Counted from the first letter of the stretch, positions 23,999 through 33,172 are shown. The stretch is DNA of 64,000 nucleotides from CAWAPS01 sp963783945 (GCA_963783945.1 CAWAPS010000029.1:1-64000), one strand, 5' to 3'. Notes: generated from the letters alone by a model not told the origin. Translations and numbers: made by a program.

Positions 23999-25381
23999 TT
24001 GCGTCGTTGGGCTCCCTGGATCGTGCTGGTGCTGGTGGCGGTCGGCGGTCTGGTGTTCGGTCTGCACAGAAGCTCTTCGCATCCGACCATCAACCAGGAG
24101 GTCCTGGAGATTGCCGGCGAAGTGCGCTGCCCCGTCTGCAACGGCGAGACGGCCGCCCAGTCGCAGGCCGCGGCGTCGGTGCAGATCCGGGCTCAGATAT
24201 TGCGCGAGCTGCAAGCTGGCGACACCAAGGATCAGATTCTCGACGGCCTGGTCCAGTCGTACGGGACCGGGATCCTCGAGAAACCCCAACCGAGGGGCGT
24301 GGGCCTCGTGGTGTGGGTTGTGCCGGTGGTGGCGACCCTGGTGGCGGCCGGCGTTCTTGGTCTGGCGTTCGTAAGGTGGCGGGCCAAGGCGGCGGCGGAA
24401 GGGTCCGACAGGTCCGACACGTCAGACACGTCAGACACGCCCGACTCGACCGGCTCGATGGACGCCTTGCTTGCCCCGAGGCGGGTGGCGGCCGACCCAG
24501 TGGCGATTGCGGATTCGTTGCCGGCGACCACGGCGCCAGCCGCGGTGCTGTCGTCTGCAGCGGTGGTGGCGCCGGGCGTGGAGCCGGCGCCGCCGGCGTC
24601 GGGAGAGGGCGCGGGATCGCCATCGGATGAGCCCGTGGCGTCTCAGGGGCTGGCCTCAACCGGGCAGTCTGGGGAATCCGATCCGGCGCCGGTAGACGCT
24701 GGGCCCTCTGCGGCCCCTGCTTCGGCGGACGGGTCGTCCGCCTATGGCCCGACCGAGCCGGCGCCACCTGACGTCTCGCCTGGGCGCCCTGGCGCCGGCA
24801 AACGTCCGGCCCGTCCGCCCGTCAAAACGTGGAAGAAGTGGGCCGTCGCGGGAGCCGGCCTGGCCCTGATCGCAGGCGGCGGGTCGTGGGCGTTGGTCGC
24901 ATCGACCTCGACCCGGTTGGCCGGTCAGTCGATCACGGGGCAGGCTCTTGGACCCGAGGTGATCGAATCGGACCTGAACGCAGCCGACAACGACCTGGCC
25001 AAGGGCGACGTCTTCGGGGCGATCAAGGAGTATCAGAAGATCCTCACCTCCGATCCGACCGAGGCCGAAGCCCTGACGGGGGAGGGGTGGACGCTCGCTA
25101 CTACCGGGGATCCCTCGCTGCTGCAGCAGGGTCTGAAGCTGCTGGCCTCAGCCGAGCAGTCCAACCCCACCTACGCGCCGGCCCATGTCTACCGGGGCCT
25201 GGCCCTGCTGAGCGAGGACGACTACGCCGACAGCGTCCCCGAGCTCAAGTGGTATCTCGCCCACAGCCCGGACCCGCAGCTGGTGTCCAAGGTGCGAACG
25301 GAGCTGCAGCAGGCGGAGGCGGGAGCGGCCGCCGAGGCCAAGGCGTCGGCGGGCTCGACGGTGCCGCAGCCGAAGCCGTAG
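23999..25381 (+). CDS. ccmH: CcmH-CcmI fusion (cytochrome c assembly, thiol-reducing and TPR)
   Basis: 460 aa from a TTG start. The N-terminal part is CcmH: a signal/anchor helix, then EVRCPVCNGETAAQSQAA with the reactive Cys pair, and a second helix near 100-120. A disordered linker of about 140 residues (Ser/Asp/Thr, then Ala/Pro-rich) leads to another helix and a TPR domain from about 320 (NDLAKGDVFGAIKEYQKILT, YAPAHVYRGLALLSEDDYAD), corresponding to CcmI, which holds apocytochrome c. E. coli CcmH has the same two-part design. It ends the ccm operon. Confidence 0.9.
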   Translation: MRRWAPWIVLVLVAVGGLVFGLHRSSSHPTINQEVLEIAGEVRCPVCNGETAAQSQAAASVQIRAQILRELQAGDTKDQILDGLVQSYGTGILEKPQPRGVGLVVWVVPVVATLVAAGVLGLAFVRWRAKAAAEGSDRSDTSDTSDTPDSTGSMDALLAPRRVAADPVAIADSLPATTAPAAVLSSAAVVAPGVEPAPPASGEGAGSPSDEPVASQGLASTGQSGESDPAPVDAGPSAAPASADGSSAYGPTEPAPPDVSPGRPGAGKRPARPPVKTWKKWAVAGAGLALIAGGGSWALVASTSTRLAGQSITGQALGPEVIESDLNAADNDLAKGDVFGAIKEYQKILTSDPTEAEALTGEGWTLATTGDPSLLQQGLKLLASAEQSNPTYAPAHVYRGLALLSEDDYADSVPELKWYLAHSPDPQLVSKVRTELQQAEAGAAAEAKASAGSTVPQPKP

Positions 25382-25626
25382 GAGCCGACGCGGAAGGTAG
25401 AAGTACGAGCGCGGTCAGGCCGGGGGTCGCGTCGAGGCCAAGAGCCACTTCGCGGCGCGGACCGCCGGCGCCGGCCTGGCGCTCGTCGCGTTCTGGCTCT
25501 GTGACGACCAAAACGCGGCGAGGACCGGGGTTTGGGCGGGAGTGCTCGCCGCGAAATGGTCACGGCTGAGACTCGACCGCCGAGGCGGGACCTTCGAGGC
25601 GCGACGGCCCGCGGTCTCGGTCTCGG
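25382..25626. other. Intergenic tail of the ccm operon with coding-like sequence
   Basis: Between ccmH and the convergent epimerase gene. On the plus strand a stretch from about 25405 has strong third-position GC and could encode a helix-like segment (AGAGLALVAFWLCDDQN), but it lacks a start codon near its beginning and runs on antisense to the next gene. It may be a gene remnant. No terminator hairpin is obvious. Confidence 0.3.
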
Positions 25627-27009
25627 TCAGGACCCTCCGACCCCACCCCTGTCGGTCGCCCGCCCGAGGACGTGGCGCAACGCGCCCTCCAGGTCGGGAT
25701 ACCGGAAAGTGTGGCCGGCCGCGGCCAATCGGGCCGGAACCACCCGCTGGCTGGCCAGGGCCAGCTCGGCCGCGCCCTCCCGGCCCAGCAGCAGTTGCGG
25801 ACCGAGGGCAGGCACGGGTAGCGCGGCCGGCCGGCGCAGCACGCGTGCCAGCACCTCGGTGTACTCGCGATTGGAGACCGCATCCGGGGCGACCGCGTTG
25901 ACCGGGCCGGACAGTTCGGGGTCGAGCAGGGCCCGCAGGTAGATGTCGACCAGGTCGTCGATGCCGATCCACGACGTCCATTGCTGGCCCGTCCCGAGCC
26001 GCCCCCCGAGACCTAGTGAGAACAGCGGGCGAAGGAGCCGGAGCACCCCGCCCCGAGGCGACTGCACGATCCCCGTTCGTACGTGCACGGTCCGTACCCC
26101 GGCGTGGCGGACCCGTTCGCACGCGTCCTCCCAGTCGGCGACCACGCCGGCGAGGAAGCCGGCGCCGCGAGGGCTTTCCTCGGTCACGACCACGTCGCCC
26201 GCATCGCTGCCGTAGTACCCGATGGCCGAGGCGCTCACGAAGCACCGCAGGCGGCCACCGGCCTCGGCCGAGCGAGCGGCGATCTCGGCCAGCCATCTGG
26301 TGGGCCCGATCCGGCTGTCCCGGATGGCCCGCTTGTGCCCGGGGCCGAACCGGCCGGCGATGGACGCCCCGGCCAGGTGCACGACGGCGTCCACCCCGTC
26401 CAGCAACCGGGGGTCGGGGCGATCGGGATCCCAGCGTCTTTCGTCGGGGTCTCCGGCGGGATGGCGCACCAACCGGATCACCCGGTGGCCGCCAGTGCTG
26501 AGAAAGGCGCAGAGCGCCGACCCCACCAGCCCCGACGCGCCCGTGATCGCGACCTGAAGCCCGCCCGGCGCCGAGTCCCCGAAGGTGTCAGCCCGGCGGT
26601 GCGAGGCCAGATCGCCGGCCAGCTGGCGATGGCGGTAGGCGAGGATCGGGATCAGAACGCGGCCGGGGACCGTCGTCTCGATCTGGTCGCGCACCCGGGT
26701 TCCGCCCTCCACCGATGCCGTGAATTCGTGGATGTGGCGCCAGCGCAGCGCAGCAGCAAGCGGTTGCGATATCAGCTCGTCGGCGAACCGGTTCGGCGGG
26801 TCGTAGAGATCGGTTTGGTGCTGGGCCACCCACTCGAGGCCGCCCGGTACCGAGAACACCGTCCGCCCGTCCCGCAGCGATTCTGCCTCGTGCTTGACCC
26901 GGATCGGCTCCCATGGGGGAGTGAGACGCGAGACCGCCCCAGGTCGGGTGTGCCAGGCGAAGACGTCCTGGAGGGCGGCGTCGACGGTGCTCGAGTGCGA
27001 GACGGTCAC
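25627..27009 (-). CDS. TIGR01777 family NAD-dependent epimerase with N-terminal SRPBCC domain
   Basis: 460 aa from the GTG at 27009. Residues 1-140 resemble an SRPBCC/START-like ligand-binding domain (VFAWHTRPGAVSRLTPPWEP, then RVRDQIETTVPG). From about 150 the extended SDR Rossmann domain begins: VAITGASGLVGSALCAFL, then VVHLAGASIAGRF, SASAIGYYGS (active-site Tyr) and a C-terminal DUF1731 portion (GATG-free, FRYPDLEGALRHVL). Relatives (YfcH, and SulA-like in cyanobacteria) have no firm substrate. Located two bases after the cysteine desulfurase, so probably co-transcribed with it. Confidence 0.92.
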   Translation of the reverse strand: MTVSHSSTVDAALQDVFAWHTRPGAVSRLTPPWEPIRVKHEAESLRDGRTVFSVPGGLEWVAQHQTDLYDPPNRFADELISQPLAAALRWRHIHEFTASVEGGTRVRDQIETTVPGRVLIPILAYRHRQLAGDLASHRRADTFGDSAPGGLQVAITGASGLVGSALCAFLSTGGHRVIRLVRHPAGDPDERRWDPDRPDPRLLDGVDAVVHLAGASIAGRFGPGHKRAIRDSRIGPTRWLAEIAARSAEAGGRLRCFVSASAIGYYGSDAGDVVVTEESPRGAGFLAGVVADWEDACERVRHAGVRTVHVRTGIVQSPRGGVLRLLRPLFSLGLGGRLGTGQQWTSWIGIDDLVDIYLRALLDPELSGPVNAVAPDAVSNREYTEVLARVLRRPAALPVPALGPQLLLGREGAAELALASQRVVPARLAAAGHTFRYPDLEGALRHVLGRATDRGGVGGS

Positions 27010-27011
27010 GT

Positions 27012-28193
27012 TTATCCCTTCATCAGCTCGCGGAGCCGCCCGATCACTGCGGGCAGGGCCCGGAGGGCCAGATCTATTTCGGCATCCGTTGTCGGCCAGC
27101 CAACGGACAGTCGCAGACTGTGCTCGGCGTCCACCCCCATCGCCGCCAGAACCGGTGACGGCTCGAGGGACTCGGAGGAGCACGAGCTGCCCGAGTGGGC
27201 GGCCACCCCGGCCTGGTCAAGCCCGATCAGCACCGGCTCGGCCTCCACCCCGCCCACCCCGAGGCACAGGAGGTGAGGGAGCCGCTGATCGGGCTCGGTG
27301 GGACCGTAGATGTCGACCCCGGGGATCGCCTCGGTTGTGGCCCGCAGCCGGGTCACCTGGGCGACGGCCACCGCGGCCTCTGCGGCGAGAGCTCCCGGCG
27401 CGGCCAGCTCGGCGGCTGCCGCTCCGAATGCGGCCGCCGCCGCCACGTTCTCCAGGCCGGCGCGCCGGGCCCGCTCCTGGTCGCCGCCCAGGATGAGGGG
27501 CGGGACCCGTAGGCCCCGTCGCACGAGCAGAGCCCCGATCCCTTTGGGCCCGCCCAGCTTGTGGCCCGACACCGACATGAGGTCGGCCCCGAGGGCGTCG
27601 AACCCTATCTCGACGTGGCCGGCCGCCGCGGCGGCATCGACGTGGACCATCACCCCGCGATCGTGGCAGGCCGACACCACCTGCTCGACCGGCTGGATAG
27701 TGCCGACCTCATGGTTGGCGAGCTGACAGTTGACCAGGACCACTTCGGGGTCGCGGAGCGACTCTCGCAGGTCGTCCACGTCTATTCGGCCCGTTCGGTC
27801 CACGGCGATTTCAGTGATGCGGCTCCCGTAACGCTCGGAGGCTTCTCTGACTGCGCTGTGCTCGATCCGAGCGGCCACCACGGTTCCGGCGGCTGTTCGC
27901 CCGTGGGCTTCGACGCCGGAGGGCCGGCCGGATGCCGCACCGAACCCGCCCAGCGCCCCGAAGATGGCCGCGTTTATGGCCTCAGTGGCCCCCGAAGTGA
28001 AGATCACCTGCCGCGACCGGGTTCCGAAAAGGGTCGCCACCCTGTCGCGGGCGTCCTCGAGGGCAACTCGCGACATCCGCCCTTCGGTGTGCACCCGGCC
28101 CGGGTCGGCACAGTTCATCCATCTTTCCATGGCTTCCAGCGCCGCCGGGCGCACGATGGAGGTCGACGCGTGGTCGAGATAGGCGCGCGTCAA
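27012..28193 (-). CDS. Cysteine desulfurase (IscS/NifS family)
   Basis: 393 aa PLP enzyme. The N-terminal YLDHASTSIV, the PLP lysine in SVSGHKLGGPKGIGALL, and the catalytic Cys in HSGSSCSSESLEPSPVL are all present, with the IscS-type loop carrying the Cys. It supplies persulfide sulfur for Fe-S clusters or thiolated tRNA. Upstream is a SufR-like regulator, 7 bases before its start, and divergent is the Mrp Fe-S carrier, so the context points to Fe-S assembly. No IscU or SufBCD is in the window. Confidence 0.94.
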   Translation of the reverse strand: MTRAYLDHASTSIVRPAALEAMERWMNCADPGRVHTEGRMSRVALEDARDRVATLFGTRSRQVIFTSGATEAINAAIFGALGGFGAASGRPSGVEAHGRTAAGTVVAARIEHSAVREASERYGSRITEIAVDRTGRIDVDDLRESLRDPEVVLVNCQLANHEVGTIQPVEQVVSACHDRGVMVHVDAAAAAGHVEIGFDALGADLMSVSGHKLGGPKGIGALLVRRGLRVPPLILGGDQERARRAGLENVAAAAAFGAAAAELAAPGALAAEAAVAVAQVTRLRATTEAIPGVDIYGPTEPDQRLPHLLCLGVGGVEAEPVLIGLDQAGVAAHSGSSCSSESLEPSPVLAAMGVDAEHSLRLSVGWPTTDAEIDLALRALPAVIGRLRELMKG

Positions 28194-28200
28194 ACCGTTC

Positions 28201-28980
28201 TCAGACCAAGCTGACGCAGGCGTCGTCCCCGAGCGCCCGCGACGACTCGGTCGGGGTGACGGCCTCCCCGTACAGTCCGCTCAGCATCCCCCGCACCATG
28301 CCTCGATCGACAGCGCAGATCACCGGGTGCTGCTTGGCCGTGTCGAAGAACGGGCAGGCGTCCTTGATGAGCGCCAGCGAACCACCGCGAGCTTCGGCGT
28401 GAGCCTCGAAACCATGGGCCGTCAGCGCGTCGGCGATGGCGTGCAAAGCCACCCGGAACGACCGGTGGCCCTCGCCGGGAGACATCTGGGCCGCCAGGCG
28501 CCGGCCGTACACCTCGCCGACCGTCTCGGCCATGTTCTCGGCGTCAGCCGGCGGAATGCGGGACAGAGCCTCGCCGAGCAGCATGATGAGCAGGTCGTCG
28601 CCCCGACGGGGGTTGGAGAGCCACGCCTCCTGGCCCGATTTGCGGTAACGCTTCGAGGGCCTTCCGGCCCCGCCCCCCGACGGACGAAGGACGTAGACCT
28701 CCAGGTATCCGCCGGCGGTCAGCTTGTCCAGGTGATGGCGAGCCACGTTGGAATGCAGAGCGAAGCCGTCAGCCACTTCGGAGGCGGTCACGCCGTCGGG
28801 GTGGTCCCTCACATACAGGTAGATCTGCCGGCGGGTCGGGTCGCCGAACGCCGACGTCACCGCGGATACCGCGGCCGAGAACTCGGTGTCGGTCAGGCCG
28901 TCTTGAGCCCCGGGGCGCGTCGCCTCCTCGGGCTTCGACTCGGCTGTTTCCACTGCCTCGTCGTCAGCTTGAGGGGCCAC
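28201..28980 (-). CDS. SufR-like winged-helix regulator with a cysteine motif
   Basis: 259 aa from the GTG at 28980; a frame 15 codons longer would place the start inside the palindrome at 28989-29011, so the shorter start is preferred. The DNA-binding part is SAFGDPTRRQIYLYVRD, then VTASEVADGFALHSNVARHH. The C-terminal part has CPFFDTAKQHPVIC (two Cys 12 residues apart) and a third Cys near the end (DDACVSLV), as in SufR proteins that ligate a [4Fe-4S] cluster. It would repress Fe-S genes when cluster-loaded. It heads the desulfurase and epimerase genes. Confidence 0.85.
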   Translation of the reverse strand: MAPQADDEAVETAESKPEEATRPGAQDGLTDTEFSAAVSAVTSAFGDPTRRQIYLYVRDHPDGVTASEVADGFALHSNVARHHLDKLTAGGYLEVYVLRPSGGGAGRPSKRYRKSGQEAWLSNPRRGDDLLIMLLGEALSRIPPADAENMAETVGEVYGRRLAAQMSPGEGHRSFRVALHAIADALTAHGFEAHAEARGGSLALIKDACPFFDTAKQHPVICAVDRGMVRGMLSGLYGEAVTPTESSRALGDDACVSLV

Positions 28981-28988
28981 GGCGACTA

Positions 28989-29011
28989 TTCTAACTACCG
29001 AGGTAGTAGAA
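28989..29011. promoter_or_regulatory. Near-perfect palindrome between the SufR-like and Mrp genes
   Basis: TTCTAACTACC at 28989-28999 and GGTAGTAGAA at 29002-29011 form an inverted repeat with a GA spacer; the inner ACTACC/GGTAGT arms are perfect. One arm has a single extra base. It lies in an AT-richer patch 9 bases upstream of the regulator's chosen start and 56 bases upstream of mrp, so one dimer could control both divergent transcripts. Confidence 0.55.
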
Positions 29012-29066
29012 ATCTCCTGCCTCACCGGGTCGCACCCGGCCCCGAGAGGAAGCAGGACGACGCTTA

Positions 29067-30245
29067 GTGGTCAGTGAGCAGCAAGTCATCGAGGCCCTGC
29101 GACCGGTCACGGACCCCGAGCTGAACGTCAGCATCGTGGACATCGGCATGGTCCGCGCCGTCGATGTCCGCCGCAGGCGGGTCACCGTCACCGTCGCTCT
29201 GACGGTGGCCGGGTGCCCGCTACGCGACGAGGTAACCCGCCGGGTCCGCGACGCCGTGCTTCCCCTCGACGGGGTTCGCGACGTGCAGGTCGACCTGACG
29301 GTGATGACCCCGGAGGAGCTCGACGGGGTCCGGGCCAGGATGGCGACCGCCGGGCGCGGTGGCCAGGATCCGGCGGCGTGGGGCGGGGGGCGGCCGGCCG
29401 ACGGCCACTCCCACCAGCACCGTCCCCTCGGGCACGAGGAAGGACGGGCCAACCCGTTCGGGCCCCAGAGCCGGACCCGGGTCATCGGTGTCAGCTCGGG
29501 CAAGGGCGGGGTAGGAAAGTCGTCGGTGACGGTAAACCTGGCCGTGACCCTCGCTGAAAGCGGCCACGACGTCGCTGTGCTCGATGCCGACGTGTACGGC
29601 TTCTCCATCCCCGGCATGCTCGGCGTGGACACCCCGCCTACGGTCCGCGACGAGAAGATGGTCCCGCCTGAGGTCTACGGCGTCCGGTGCATGTCGATCG
29701 GGTTCTTCGTCGACGACGACCAGCCGGTGATCTGGCGGGGACCGATGCTGCACAAGGCGTTGGAACAGTTCCTGGTCGACGTCGACTGGGGCGATCCGGA
29801 GTTCCTCCTCGTGGACATGCCCCCGGGCACCGGCGACGTCGCCCTGTCGATGGCCCAGTACCTGCCGACATCAGAGATGTACGTCGTGACGACCCCGCAG
29901 CCAGCCGCCCGCAGGGTGGCCCAGCGCACGGCGTACATGGCCAAGAAGCTCAACATCCCGATGCGTGGGGTCATCGAGAACATGAGCTGGCTGTCGGGCC
30001 CGGATGGCACCCGGCAGTTCCTCTTCGGCGAAGGTGGAGGCGCCCAGTTGGCCGGCGAGCTCGGGGTTCCCTTGCTCGGCCGGGTCCCGCTCGACCCGGC
30101 TCTTCGCGCCGGCGGTGACGACGGCCGGCCCATCACCGCGACCGATCCGGATTCCGAGGTGGCCCGGGCCTTCTCCGAGATCGCGGCGGCCCTTGTAGGT
30201 CGGGGTCGGGCCCGGGTGTTCCGGCCGGAGCTAACCGTTCGCTGA
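29067..30245 (+). CDS. mrp: Mrp/ApbC family Fe-S cluster carrier ATPase
   Basis: 392 aa from a GTG. Residues 1-90 are a DUF59/MIP18-like domain (IEALRPVTDPELNVSIVDIG). Then a P-loop SSGKGGVGKSSVTVN at about 142-156 with the deviant Walker A Lys, the Walker A' region VLDADVYGFSIP, Walker B LLVDMPPGTGDV and VTTPQPAARRVAQRTAYMAK. The CxxC near the C-terminus seen in many NBP35/ApbC proteins is not visible here. It binds and delivers Fe-S clusters in the cytosol. Divergent from the SufR-like gene. Confidence 0.94.
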   Translation: MVSEQQVIEALRPVTDPELNVSIVDIGMVRAVDVRRRRVTVTVALTVAGCPLRDEVTRRVRDAVLPLDGVRDVQVDLTVMTPEELDGVRARMATAGRGGQDPAAWGGGRPADGHSHQHRPLGHEEGRANPFGPQSRTRVIGVSSGKGGVGKSSVTVNLAVTLAESGHDVAVLDADVYGFSIPGMLGVDTPPTVRDEKMVPPEVYGVRCMSIGFFVDDDQPVIWRGPMLHKALEQFLVDVDWGDPEFLLVDMPPGTGDVALSMAQYLPTSEMYVVTTPQPAARRVAQRTAYMAKKLNIPMRGVIENMSWLSGPDGTRQFLFGEGGGAQLAGELGVPLLGRVPLDPALRAGGDDGRPITATDPDSEVARAFSEIAAALVGRGRARVFRPELTVR

Positions 30246-30350
30246 TCGCCCCGGGGGCCCAGGCCGGGGTGCGAGAGGTCCTTCGGACCGGTGTGGGCGG
30301 CACCGGGGCCCGAAGGCGCACGCCCCTCTGGTTGGCGCACGGCCCGACCG

Positions 30351-31661
30351 CTATCCGTCGGGATCTCTGGTCAGGTCCATAAGAGCGTCAGTGATGGCGC
30401 CGCCGGCCTCGTCCACCTCTTCGGCCGTTACCGATAGGGGAGGGGATATGCGCAGGACGTTGCCGTGCACGCCGCCGCGACCGATCAGAACGCCTCGCCG
30501 CCGGCAGCCCTCGAGCGCGGCACTGGCGGCCTCCGGGTGGGGGTCCTTACCTCCTGGTCTCACCAGTTCCACCGCGATCATGAGCCCCCGGCCCCGTACC
30601 TCGCCCACCACCGCCAGCTTTTCGGCCAGCAGGTGGAGTCGGTCCATGAGCTGAGCGCCCCGGGCCAGGGCGTTGGCCTGCAGGTCATGGGACAGCAGGT
30701 AGTCGAGATTGGCCACCCCGCCGGCCGTGGCGAGGGGGTTCCCGCCGAACGTGGATATGGAGTTGACCGTCACCGAATCGATCAGCCCGGCCCGGCCGAC
30801 GACCCCGCCGAGGGCCAGTCCGTTGCCGACGCCTTTGGCGAAGGTGAGGAGGTCGGGGGTGATGCCGTGGGCCTGATAGCCCCAGAAGTGGGCGCCGGTG
30901 CGGCCCCACCCGGTCTGCACCTCGTCGGACACGTACAGGATCCCGTGCTCGTCGAGCACTTCTTTGAACGCGGCGAAGAAACCGTCGGGAGGAACGGTGA
31001 AGCCGGCGACGCCCTGGATGGGCTCGGCGATGAAGCAGGCCACATCCCCCGACGTGGAGGTACCGATCACGTCCCGAAGATCCGCGGCGCACGCGGCGGT
31101 GAACTCGGCATCGGTCAGGTGGCCGAACGGGCTGCGGTAGCGGTAGCCGCCGTGGACGTAGCTGACGTTGACCGGACTGAGGCTCGACGATGACCAGCTC
31201 CGGATGCCCGTCGTCGCCATGGCGGCGAACGACCGCCCGTGATAGCTGTTGCGCAAGGCCAGAACCTGGTTGGAGCGGCGGGCGCTACAGCACAGCATCA
31301 GGGCGGTGTCGTTGGCCTCGCTGCCGGAGTTGAGGAAGAACACCTTGGCGTCCGGTATGCCCGACAGGCCCGAGATGCGCTCGGCCAGCTCGACCATCGG
31401 CCGGATCAGGTAGAGGGTGGAGCTGTGCATCATTCGGCCGGCCTGGGCGCGGATGGCGTCGACCACCTCCGGCACGGCGTATCCCGTCATGGTCGTCAGG
31501 ATCCCGCCGAAAAAGTCCAGATAGGTATGGCCCTCGGCGTCGGTCACCCGTCGGCCGTCCCCCGACACCAGCTCGATCGGCTCGTCGTAAAAGAGCCTGA
31601 GCCAGGTGGGCAGCACCTGGCGGTGGCGGGCGAGGAGCTCGGCGTGCGGTGAGTCCGGCAT
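30351..31661 (-). CDS. Class III aminotransferase (AGXT2/GABA-type)
   Basis: 436 aa from the ATG at 31661; an in-frame start 12 codons upstream is possible. PLP fold type I class III: FLNSGSEANDTALML, NSYHGRSFAAMATTG, the Asp in ILYVSDEVQTGWGRTG, and the PLP lysine in LLTFAKGVGNGLALGG. Relatives transaminate alanine-glyoxylate, beta-amino acids or 4-aminobutyrate. It lies 113 bases after glutamate decarboxylase on the same strand, so GABA is an attractive but unproven substrate. Confidence 0.93.
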   Translation of the reverse strand: MPDSPHAELLARHRQVLPTWLRLFYDEPIELVSGDGRRVTDAEGHTYLDFFGGILTTMTGYAVPEVVDAIRAQAGRMMHSSTLYLIRPMVELAERISGLSGIPDAKVFFLNSGSEANDTALMLCCSARRSNQVLALRNSYHGRSFAAMATTGIRSWSSSSLSPVNVSYVHGGYRYRSPFGHLTDAEFTAACAADLRDVIGTSTSGDVACFIAEPIQGVAGFTVPPDGFFAAFKEVLDEHGILYVSDEVQTGWGRTGAHFWGYQAHGITPDLLTFAKGVGNGLALGGVVGRAGLIDSVTVNSISTFGGNPLATAGGVANLDYLLSHDLQANALARGAQLMDRLHLLAEKLAVVGEVRGRGLMIAVELVRPGGKDPHPEAASAALEGCRRRGVLIGRGGVHGNVLRISPPLSVTAEEVDEAGGAITDALMDLTRDPDG

Positions 31662-31774
31662 GGGTTCGAGTCTGCCGTCAAACCGAGGCACGGGCAACGG
31701 GCCGGGCCTCAGGCGATGGGTTCAAACTATGAAGGAACACGGCCCCAATTCGGGGGAGCCGGCGGCACCGGCCG

Positions 31775-33172
31775 TCAGTGGGCGAAGGCGCTTTCCCGGC
31801 TCGTGGCGCAGTCGGGCAGCGGCTCCTGGAGAGACTCCAGGTCGGCGGTCCGCTGTTGCATGTCCTCGAGGAGCCGGTCGGCCATCCCGTAGGTCATTCC
31901 GGACCGGACCACGATGCGCAGCACGGCCAGATCCTGGCGATTCTCCGGATAGGTGTAGGCCGGGATCAGCCAGCCCCGCTCGCGGAGGCGATCGGAGACG
32001 TCGAAGACGGTGTAGTTCTTGATCTCGGGGCGAAGGGTGAAGGCGAACACCGGCAGCTGGCTGCCGTCAGTGATCAGGCTGTAGGGGCCCATCGACGCGA
32101 TGCCCGCAGACAAGTACTGCGCCACCGCCGAGGAATGGGCCTGAACCTGGCGGTAGCCCTCGTGCCCTAGATGGGTGAACATGTAGTACTGGGCGATGAC
32201 TTCGCTGCCGGGACGGGAAAAGTTCAACGAGAAGGTGGGCATGTGCCCGCCCAGGTAGTTGACGTCGAACACCAGCTCCTCCGGCAGCGCCTCGGCGTTG
32301 CGCCAGACGGCCCAGCCCACACCCGGGTAGACGAGCCCGTACTTGTGACCGGAGGCGTTTATCGACTGCACCCTCGGTATCCGGAAGTCCCATTCCAGGG
32401 TGGGCTGCAGGAACGGGGCGACGAAGCCGCCTGACGCCGCGTCCACGTGCAGAGGGATGTCGAGGCCGGTGTCGTTCTGGAGACGGTCGAGGGCGGCTGC
32501 GATTTCCTTCACCGGCTCGTAGCTTCCGTCGAAGGTCGACCCGAGGACGGCGGCCACTCCTATGGTGTTCTCGTCGCAGTGCTTCACCGCTTCGTCGGCG
32601 GTGAGGTGGAACCGGTCGCCTTCGAGGGGCACGAGGCGGGGCTCCACATCCCAGTAGCGGCAGAACTTCTCCCAGCAGACCTGAACGTTGGCGCCGGTCA
32701 CCAGGTTGGGTCGGTCGGTACTCCGGTGGGCGGCCCGCCGGCGCTCCCTCCATCTCCACTTCAGGGCCAGCGCCGCGAGCATGACAGCCTCGCTCGAGCC
32801 GGTGGTGGAGCAGCCGGTCGCCTGCTCGGCGGTGGGCGAGTTCCAGAGATTGGCGATGATGTTGACGCAGCGGCGTTCGAGCTCGGCGGTCTGGGGGTAC
32901 TCATCCTTGTCGATCATGTTCTTGTCGGCGGTCTCGGCCATGAGCCGGGCGGCCCGTTCCGGCATGGTGGTGGTGACGAAGGTCGCCAAGTTGAGGCGGG
33001 CGCTGCCGTCAAGGAGGAGCTCACTGGAGATCATGTCGTACGCCGTCTCGCCGTCCACCCCTTCGGGATGAAGAACGTCGATGGGTAGGTGAAGTTTTGA
33101 GGCCCCTGCGGCTTGCCACTTGGCGGCCTTATGGGCCACTTCCTCGCTGCTCGTTTTCTGCACCAAGGGCAT
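31775..33172 (-). CDS. gadB: Glutamate decarboxylase
   Basis: 465 aa, the usual length. PLP lysine in SINASGHKYGLVYPGVGW; N-terminal LNLATFVTTTMP and DEYPQTAELERRCVNIIANL, and TGCSTTGSSEAVMLA bind PLP and substrate; the HVDAASGGFVAPF segment is the GAD signature. It converts glutamate to 4-aminobutyrate and CO2, consuming a proton, as part of acid resistance or GABA metabolism. The ATG is 42 bases after the dGTPase stop, so it may be in the same transcript. No glutamate/GABA antiporter gene is nearby. Confidence 0.97.
   Translation of the reverse strand: MPLVQKTSSEEVAHKAAKWQAAGASKLHLPIDVLHPEGVDGETAYDMISSELLLDGSARLNLATFVTTTMPERAARLMAETADKNMIDKDEYPQTAELERRCVNIIANLWNSPTAEQATGCSTTGSSEAVMLAALALKWRWRERRRAAHRSTDRPNLVTGANVQVCWEKFCRYWDVEPRLVPLEGDRFHLTADEAVKHCDENTIGVAAVLGSTFDGSYEPVKEIAAALDRLQNDTGLDIPLHVDAASGGFVAPFLQPTLEWDFRIPRVQSINASGHKYGLVYPGVGWAVWRNAEALPEELVFDVNYLGGHMPTFSLNFSRPGSEVIAQYYMFTHLGHEGYRQVQAHSSAVAQYLSAGIASMGPYSLITDGSQLPVFAFTLRPEIKNYTVFDVSDRLRERGWLIPAYTYPENRQDLAVLRIVVRSGMTYGMADRLLEDMQQRTADLESLQEPLPDCATSRESAFAH

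Noticed and set aside
26083..27276. 397-codon plus-strand frame opposite the epimerase
   Set aside because: No domain seen; minus strand has Rossmann and SRPBCC motifs throughout.
30277..30289. GGTCC-TTC-GGACC hairpin between mrp and the aminotransferase as a terminator
   Set aside because: The stem is only five base pairs with a three-base loop and no T-run; it may still be a weak terminator but is not supported.
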